DNA of 9,559 nucleotides from positions 1-9,559 of the forward strand of contig DCTM01000016.1 in assembly GCA_002329565.1 (NCBI GenBank). The letters are read 5' to 3'. Positions 5,469-9,559 of the stretch are shown here, one piece after another; position 1 is the first letter of the stretch; the number at the start of each line of letters is the position of its first letter. Under the pieces are notes generated by a model. The model saw nothing but the letters and a program-made list of their open reading frames with translations. It was not told where the DNA came from and did not search any database. This stretch comes from Firmicutes bacterium UBA1440. GTDB taxonomy: Bacteria; Bacillota; Clostridia; Peptostreptococcales; Anaerovoracaceae. A program made the position numbers and the translations under genes.

Positions 5469-5480
5469 TTCACCGGTGAA
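5469..5480. promoter_or_regulatory. 12-bp palindrome between the macro-domain and ammonia-lyase genes
   Basis: TTCACCGGTGAA is a perfect palindrome that starts right after the macro-domain stop codon and ends 2 nt before the AGGAGG SD (5483-5488) of the next gene. It could be a protein-binding site or a small hairpin affecting translation. It has no T-tail, so it is not a terminator. Confidence 0.35.
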
Positions 5481-5493
5481 ATAGGAGGATTGT

Positions 5494-6702
5494 ATGAAAG
5501 GAAAGATAAAATCCGTTCATTTCGAGCGGAAGAACAATAAACCGCAAAAGGCGACAAATAATTTTGGACTTGATGCAGCGAAAAAAGCGATTGCGTTTCA
5601 CAAAACCTTTCCCGAATACGCGCCTACCCCTCTGGAAGAGTTAAAGGAACTGGCCGTATCTTTGGGAGTAAAAGGCCTTTATATAAAGGACGAAAGCTTC
5701 CGATTTGGGCTCAACGCATTCAAGGGGTTGGGAGGCAGCTATTGCATCGGCACTTATGCGGCGCAGGTTTTGGACACCGACATCGCTGAATTGTCCTACG
5801 GGCGAATTTTACAAGAAAAAGATCGCTTAGGGGAAATCACATTTGTAACGGCAACCGACGGCAATCACGGCAGAGGCATCGCATGGACCGCAAACAAACT
5901 CGGATTTAAAAGCGTTGTCTACATGCCGAAAGGCAGTGCCGAAGAGCGGCTTAGCAATATTAAGGCCCTTGGTGCAGACGCGTCCATCACTGACATGAAT
6001 TACGACGATACCGTTCGCTTCGCCGCAGAAATGGCGGAGAAAAACGGATGGGTACTCGTACAGGATACCGCATGGGAAGGTTATACGGATATTCCCAAGT
6101 GGATTATGCAGGGATATATAACTATGGCTTATGAAGCACTCGAGCAGCTGGGTAACAAAAGACCGACTCACATTTTCCTGCAAGCCGGCGTCGGCGCAAT
6201 GTCAGGTGCGGTGACTGCCTTTTTTGCGGATGCTTACCCGGGCGACGATAAACCGATTATCACTGTCGTGGAGCCGGACCAAGCCGATTGCCTCTACCGC
6301 ACTACATCCGCAAACGATGGAAAGCTGCATTCGGTAAGCGGGGATATGAATACGATCATGGCCGGACTCGCCTGCGGCGAGCCTTGCACTATCGGATATG
6401 AAATGCTTAATGCCTATGCGGAAAATTTTGTTTCTATGCCGGACAACATTGCTGCCAAGGGCATGCGTGTTTTGGGTAACCCTCTGGGCGCGGATCGGAG
6501 GATTGTTTCCGGAGAAAGCGGTGCCGCGCCTCTGGGCTTAGTGGTTGAGGTTTTGCAAAACGAAAGCCTTGCATGGCTGAAAGAGCAATTGCAACTTGAC
6601 GAGAACTCTGTAATACTGTGCTTCTCTACCGAAGGCGACACTGACAAGGAAAACTATCGCAAAATTGTCTGGGACGGTGCCTACGCAAATGCAGACGAAT
6701 GA
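5494..6702 (+). CDS. dpaL: Diaminopropionate ammonia-lyase
   Basis: This PLP enzyme splits 2,3-diaminopropionate (the E. coli and Salmonella enzymes accept both D and L forms) into pyruvate and two ammonia. The 402-aa protein has the expected length (about 400). The PLP lysine is K77 in FGLNAFKGLGGSY, the same position as in the E. coli enzyme. D122 in TATDGNHGRG and D191 in VLVQDTAWEGY match its two catalytic aspartates. The glycine-rich loop AGVGAMSGA for the cofactor phosphate is near 229-237. The ATG at 5494 follows AGGAGG (5483-5488) by 5 nt. In enterobacteria the gene (ygeX) sits among purine and amino-acid catabolism genes; here it is between a macro-domain gene and a metallo-hydrolase gene. 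No frameshift or missing motif was seen. Confidence 0.95.
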   Translation: MKGKIKSVHFERKNNKPQKATNNFGLDAAKKAIAFHKTFPEYAPTPLEELKELAVSLGVKGLYIKDESFRFGLNAFKGLGGSYCIGTYAAQVLDTDIAELSYGRILQEKDRLGEITFVTATDGNHGRGIAWTANKLGFKSVVYMPKGSAEERLSNIKALGADASITDMNYDDTVRFAAEMAEKNGWVLVQDTAWEGYTDIPKWIMQGYITMAYEALEQLGNKRPTHIFLQAGVGAMSGAVTAFFADAYPGDDKPIITVVEPDQADCLYRTTSANDGKLHSVSGDMNTIMAGLACGEPCTIGYEMLNAYAENFVSMPDNIAAKGMRVLGNPLGADRRIVSGESGAAPLGLVVEVLQNESLAWLKEQLQLDENSVILCFSTEGDTDKENYRKIVWDGAYANADE

Positions 6703-6716
6703 AAAATTGATAGCTA

Positions 6717-6747
6717 CGGCTCAAAAATATATATTTTAAAAAAGCCG
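6717..6747 (+). other. AT-rich hairpin after the ammonia-lyase gene
   Basis: CGGCT (6717-6721) pairs with AGCCG (6743-6747), and the interior holds the 14-bp palindrome AAAATATATATTTT (6724-6737). There is no T-run after it on the plus strand, so it is a poor intrinsic terminator. It could slow polymerase or protect RNA ends within the operon. A second small stem (TCGAC/GTCGA, about 6777-6793) lies further on. Confidence 0.4.
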
Positions 6748-6859
6748 CGTACAAATTGAAAAATTAATCATTTTTATCGACCACTTTTGTCGAAAAGGGC
6801 AGGACGTGATAGAAAATGCGACAATAAAGTATGAAAGATTGAGGGAGGGATGCAGTAAA

Positions 6860-7537
6860 ATGCGATTTTTCAAGGAAAAGATTTCTTTCGAGAAAAAGGA
6901 TATGTTAAATGAACTCGAAGTGCTGCTTCACAGCAGCATCCGCATCGCAGCGGAAAGGACCGTTTACGTTGACCCGTTCAGAATTGATATCTCATACCGT
7001 AATGCCGATGTTATCTTTATTACTCATGCGCATTACGATCATTTTTCGCCTGAGGATATTGTCAAAGTGGCGAAAGAGGACACTGTAATCGTCGTACCCG
7101 AAGCGATGACGGAGGACGCGAAGGCAATCTGCCAAGCGGATATGAGTGTGATTGGTGTTCGTCCGGCGCAGAGCTTGTCAGTTTGCGGTATTCCGGTCGA
7201 GACGGTAGCCTCTTATAACATCAATAAAGATTTTCACCCAAAGCAAAATGAATGGGTTGGATATATTATCACACTTAACGGAATACGTTACTTTATCACG
7301 GGCGATACCGACAGCAATCCGGATAATCGGAAGGTGCTCTGTGATGTCGCTCTCGTTCCGGTGGGAGGAACATATACGATGGATGCAAAGGAGGCGGCTG
7401 AATTCGTCAACTTGATCAAGCCAAAATTTGCAGTTCCGACCCATTACGGCAGCGTTGTCGGCAAGCCGGGCGACGGAGATACGTTCGCCAAATTCGTCGA
7501 TCCTTCGATTCAAACGGTGCTCAAGATAGGTAAGTAA
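6860..7537 (+). CDS. UlaG-like metallo-hydrolase (metallo-beta-lactamase fold)
   Basis: The 225-aa product is a cytoplasmic hydrolase of the UlaG/COG2220 branch of the metallo-beta-lactamase fold. The metal motif is ITHAHYDHF with H56, H58, D60 and H61; later ligands fit H126 (FHPKQNEW), D149 in ITGDTD, and H195 in PTHYG. UlaG opens L-ascorbate-6-phosphate lactone, but most relatives have no known substrate and nothing here points to ascorbate. The ATG at 6860 is chosen from the GAGGGAGGG purine block (6841-6849); spacing of 11 nt from GGAGG is a little long. An upstream GTG (6806) in frame would add 18 residues that do not resemble the family. It is 157 bp after the ammonia-lyase gene and 76 bp before nnrE, in the same orientation. 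Confidence 0.88.
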   Translation: MRFFKEKISFEKKDMLNELEVLLHSSIRIAAERTVYVDPFRIDISYRNADVIFITHAHYDHFSPEDIVKVAKEDTVIVVPEAMTEDAKAICQADMSVIGVRPAQSLSVCGIPVETVASYNINKDFHPKQNEWVGYIITLNGIRYFITGDTDSNPDNRKVLCDVALVPVGGTYTMDAKEAAEFVNLIKPKFAVPTHYGSVVGKPGDGDTFAKFVDPSIQTVLKIGK

Positions 7538-7613
7538 GGTAAGGGAAAATAAGGACGATTGAATCACAATGTAAAATTGCAGGGAAGGCAATAAACAGAG
7601 AGGTGTAAAAATT

Positions 7614-8300
7614 ATGAAAACAGCGTTCCATGCTAAGGCTATGGCGTCGGACACCGTCACGACGGCGCAGATGAAGGAAATCGAGAGAAATGCGGATGAG
7701 GCCGGGCTTTCATATTATCAAATGATGGAGAATGCCGGCACCGCGGCAGCAGAAGAAATTGCGCGCTGTGAGAATGCCGGCGGAAAGAGAGTTTTGATTG
7801 TCTGCGGCAAGGGCAACAACGGCGGTGACGGCTTTGTGGTCGCGCGCAAGCTGACCGAGGCGGGTGCGCATGTCACATTGATGCTGCCGGAAGGGGAGCT
7901 CAAGACAAAGGATGCGACAGAGAACTACAGAATTTGTTCGGAAATGGGCATTGCATCTTACAGTATGCCATTGGAATACGAACAGATTCGGGCCGAGGTT
8001 GAGAGTGCGCATATCATCGTCGATGCGGTCTTCGGCACCGGATTTCACGGCGCACTGAGTGAGCAGGTGCGAGGAATAACTGTTGCAATCAATGCGGCAA
8101 GCGCCAAGGTATATGCACTCGATATCCCCTCCGGTGTCACCGGCGACACCGGTGCTATCGACGAGAATGCTGTCAGAGCTGATAGGACTATTGCTTTTCA
8201 CCGCTTGAAGCCGGCTCACCTCATGCATTCGGCAGCTGCATTCTGCGGTGAAGTGCTCTGCGTTTCCATCGGAATCGAAAATGTACTTGAAGAAGCTTGA
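7614..8300 (+). CDS. nnrE: NAD(P)H-hydrate epimerase (YjeF N-terminal domain)
   Basis: This enzyme interconverts R and S forms of hydrated NADH and NADPH (NADHX, NADPHX) so that the S-specific dehydratase NnrD can restore the cofactor. The 228-aa protein carries only the epimerase domain: GKGNNGGDGF (65-74) for nucleotide binding, DAVFGTG (137-143), and the LDIPSGVTGDTG block (169-180) with D170. In many bacteria NnrE and NnrD are fused in one protein of about 500 aa; here the stop at 8300 is followed by a tRNA promoter, so the dehydratase must be elsewhere. The ATG at 7614 follows GAGAGGTG (7598-7605) by about 8 nt. The first 14 residues precede the usual start of the domain (TTAQMKEIER). 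Confidence 0.92.
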   Translation: MKTAFHAKAMASDTVTTAQMKEIERNADEAGLSYYQMMENAGTAAAEEIARCENAGGKRVLIVCGKGNNGGDGFVVARKLTEAGAHVTLMLPEGELKTKDATENYRICSEMGIASYSMPLEYEQIRAEVESAHIIVDAVFGTGFHGALSEQVRGITVAINAASAKVYALDIPSGVTGDTGAIDENAVRADRTIAFHRLKPAHLMHSAAAFCGEVLCVSIGIENVLEEA

Positions 8301-8330
8301 TATGAATGCCTGCGCGCATGAACTTTATTC

Positions 8331-8359
8331 TTGACAGAAAATAGGAAAAGGCAGATAAT
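8331..8359 (+). promoter_or_regulatory. Promoter of the tRNA-Val gene
   Basis: A perfect TTGACA (8331-8336), a 17-nt spacer and GATAAT (8354-8359, five of six) predict a start near 8366. This gives the tRNA a 5' leader of about 50 nt. It lies 30 bp after the nnrE stop, so the tRNA can be expressed apart from the operon. Confidence 0.8.
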
Positions 8360-8378
8360 GGTTTTCAGAAAGACGAAA

Positions 8379-8398
8379 CTGCTTCTCCTCGGGAGCAG
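8379..8398 (+). other. Hairpin in the tRNA precursor leader
   Basis: CTGCTTCT (8379-8386) pairs with GGGAGCAG (8391-8398) around CCTC, eight pairs including two G-U. It lies 18 nt upstream of the mature 5' end and may help keep the leader away from the tRNA fold before RNase P cleavage. There is no T-run, so it is not a terminator. Confidence 0.4.
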
Positions 8399-8416
8399 AT
8401 GTCTTGCGCAGGTTAT

Positions 8417-8492
8417 GGGCGATTAACTCAGTCGGTAGAGTGCCATCGTCACAAGGTGGAAGTCGTTGGTTCGAGTCCAATATCGCCCACCA
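8417..8492 (+). tRNA. tRNA-Val (anticodon CAC)
   Basis: The full cloverleaf folds: acceptor GGGCGAT (8417-8423) with ATCGCCC (8482-8488), D stem ACTC/GAGT, anticodon stem CCATC (8443-8447) with GGTGG (8455-8459), T stem GTTGG/CCAAT with loop TTCGAGT, then A73 and an encoded CCA (8490-8492). The anticodon loop GTCACAA places U33 at 8449 and the anticodon CAC at 8450-8452, which reads the valine codon GUG. Position 32 is G, where a pyrimidine is usual. Length is 76 nt. If the loop were shifted by one base, GTC (Asp) could be proposed, but then U33 would be lost. Confidence 0.93.
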
Positions 8493-8512
8493 ATCTTACA
8501 ACCTTAATGGAA

Positions 8513-8566
8513 GAGGCCGTTGCCGTATGATTTGCCAAATCATACGGCAACGGCCTCCTTTATTTT
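8513..8566 (+). terminator. Very long perfect hairpin terminator after tRNA-Val
   Basis: Positions 8513-8533 and 8537-8557 are perfect reverse complements: 21 bp with a 3-nt loop (GCC), beginning GAGGCCG and ending CGGCCTC. CTTTATTTT follows (8558-8566). It ends transcription from the tRNA side. In the other direction it also lies downstream of the minus-strand gene ending at 8606, but lacks a U-tail there. The stem is far longer than usual for an intrinsic terminator. Confidence 0.88.
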
Positions 8567-8605
8567 GTAAAAAGCAAATTCAATAAAGTAAAAGCGACAA
8601 CGCCT

Positions 8606-9559
8606 CTATGGATTACAGATTTTACATGGCGTGTAGCCGGCCGGAACAGAGTAAAAGTAAACAATGTTTTTGCTGCTGATTTCGGCGGCGTACCTGCAGG
8701 TCGGCAGGTGGTATTTCTTAGTGTTGCTGTTTCCAATGTAGGTCGCTTTAACGGGATTTACGGTGCCTCCTGAGGAGGTGGAGTTATTTGACCCGGTATT
8801 GCTTGTCCCTGTTGAGCCCGGCTGTGTCGAAGAGACGGGATTGTAGTTGCCGGCATCTTCTTTTGTGATAACAGTTGTCGTGCTGAGCTTATAGCTGCTT
8901 CCGTTTGTTGTCACGACGATGGATCCTGACTTGAATGTCCCGTATGCCTTGGAGTTGACTTTGGCAAAGCGCTGCATTGTCGCAAGGTGCGGGTGCAAAT
9001 AAGAGTTCCCCGTGGCAGCTGAGACGATTACGGTCTCGGGTTTTACTTTGTTGAGAAAATCCAAACTCGATGAAGTAGAAGAACCGTGATGGCCGGCTTT
9101 TAAAATTTCGACAGGTGAAAATTTACTCAAATTTGCTGCTTCCACGGGCTGCTCTGCGTCACCCATAAACAGAGCTTGCAAGTCTCCGTAAGTGATCATG
9201 CTGACCAAACTGTTGTTGTTGGGGCTTTCGTAGGTGCCGGTTGTGGCTATAGTCTGATAGGAAACGTTTTTGTCTATGAACACAAACATACCCTGAGCAT
9301 GGTCGAGCGCGGTATAGTCGGTATTTTGATCTTGCACGGCGTTGATATAATTGTTGTATGTTTTCGTCGATGCGATTCTGCCGTTGTCTATTATCTTGTC
9401 CGCATGGTAGGCCCTCAATACCGCTGCCATGCCGCCGATGTGATCCGCATCCTCATGCGTTGCCACAACGATGTCGAGATTGCCGTCGATGTATGGCTTG
9501 ATATAATTGACAACGGTGTTGCCGGCAGTTGTCGGACCGGCATCGATTAAAATTTCAAA
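8606..9559 (-). CDS. ComEC-like metallo-beta-lactamase-fold hydrolase with Ada-like zinc tail, 5' partial
   Basis: The reading frame is open on the minus strand to the window edge, so the start is missing and 317 residues are visible. It begins inside the fold (E-I-L-I-D-A-G-P). The motif ATHEDADHIGG gives H35, D37, D39 and H40; FMGDAEQP (near 131-138) and KAGHHGSSTSS (154-164) follow, as in the C-terminal domain of the DNA-uptake protein ComEC. A Ser/Thr/Asn/Gly-rich linker (about 240-270) leads to a last domain of about 45 residues, YIGNSNTKKYHLPTC then PCKICNP, with C288, C312 and C315, like the Ada zinc-binding module. The low-complexity linker suggests a secreted or surface protein, but the N-terminus that would show a signal peptide is outside. 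A role in DNA uptake is not implied without the ComEC channel. The GTG at 9466 is internal, not the start. Confidence 0.88.
   Translation of the reverse strand, partial: FEILIDAGPTTAGNTVVNYIKPYIDGNLDIVVATHEDADHIGGMAAVLRAYHADKIIDNGRIASTKTYNNYINAVQDQNTDYTALDHAQGMFVFIDKNVSYQTIATTGTYESPNNNSLVSMITYGDLQALFMGDAEQPVEAANLSKFSPVEILKAGHHGSSTSSSLDFLNKVKPETVIVSAATGNSYLHPHLATMQRFAKVNSKAYGTFKSGSIVVTTNGSSYKLSTTTVITKEDAGNYNPVSSTQPGSTGTSNTGSNNSTSSGGTVNPVKATYIGNSNTKKYHLPTCRYAAEISSKNIVYFYSVPAGYTPCKICNP

Noticed and set aside
8131..8152. Inverted repeat CCGGTGTC/GACACCGG inside nnrE
   Set aside because: It falls in the codons for the conserved SGVTGDTG motif and is followed by no T-run; it is best explained by coding constraint.
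8404..8586. 60-codon ORF over the tRNA gene
   Set aside because: It reads straight through the tRNA and its terminator hairpin; the RNA features explain the sequence.
9176..9550. Plus-strand ORF opposite the ComEC-like gene
   Set aside because: It lies fully antisense to a gene with clear catalytic motifs and has no SD; it is a shadow of that gene's codon pattern.

Overview
The window looks like chromosomal DNA of a low- to medium-GC Gram-positive bacterium, most likely one of the Clostridia. The evidence is strong AGGAGG-type ribosome binding sites, frequent TTGACA/TATAAT-like promoters, U-tailed intrinsic terminators, a CCA-encoding tRNA gene, and a gene set common in anaerobic Firmicutes (clostridial ECF sigma factor, small Mn-catalase, diaminopropionate ammonia-lyase, ComEC-like beta-lactamase-fold protein with an Ada-like zinc tail). 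This assignment is inferred from gene content; no phylogenetic marker is complete enough to name a genus.

Layout. Positions 1-28 hold the first nine codons of a cold-shock protein gene on the minus strand, with its SD, a leader of about 110 nt and a near-consensus promoter. Diverging from it is an ECF-type sigma factor gene (355-1134) with a cysteine-containing C-terminal extension and no visible anti-sigma gene. An OsmC-family gene follows (1201-1644); its SD is buried in a 10-bp hairpin. Next is rsgA (1913-2992), a ribosome-assembly GTPase, which has a terminator hairpin only 20 nt before its start codon. A manganese-catalase-family gene (3253-3933) lies between its own and rsgA's terminators.

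From 3934 to 4952 there is about 1 kb without a convincing gene. It holds a terminator, a 162-bp element with 21-nt inverted ends, two short tandem repeats, and a 300-nt tract that is about 76% purine on the plus strand and carries recurring GG(N)TTAATGA motifs. A promoter at its right edge starts a likely operon: macro-domain protein (4953-5468), diaminopropionate ammonia-lyase (5494-6702), UlaG-like metallo-hydrolase (6860-7537) and NAD(P)HX epimerase (7614-8300). A tRNA-Val(CAC) gene with its own promoter and an exceptionally long terminator follows. The right edge is a minus-strand ComEC-like metallo-hydrolase gene that runs off the window.

How the genes may work together (inference): the left half has a stress flavour (cold shock, sigma factor, OsmC thiol peroxidase, Mn-catalase). 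The operon on the right combines amino-acid breakdown with two genes acting on nucleotide-derived metabolites (ADP-ribose-type ligands and damaged NAD(P)H), which suggests metabolite repair or salvage. No mobile element with a transposase, no CRISPR array and no phage genes were seen.
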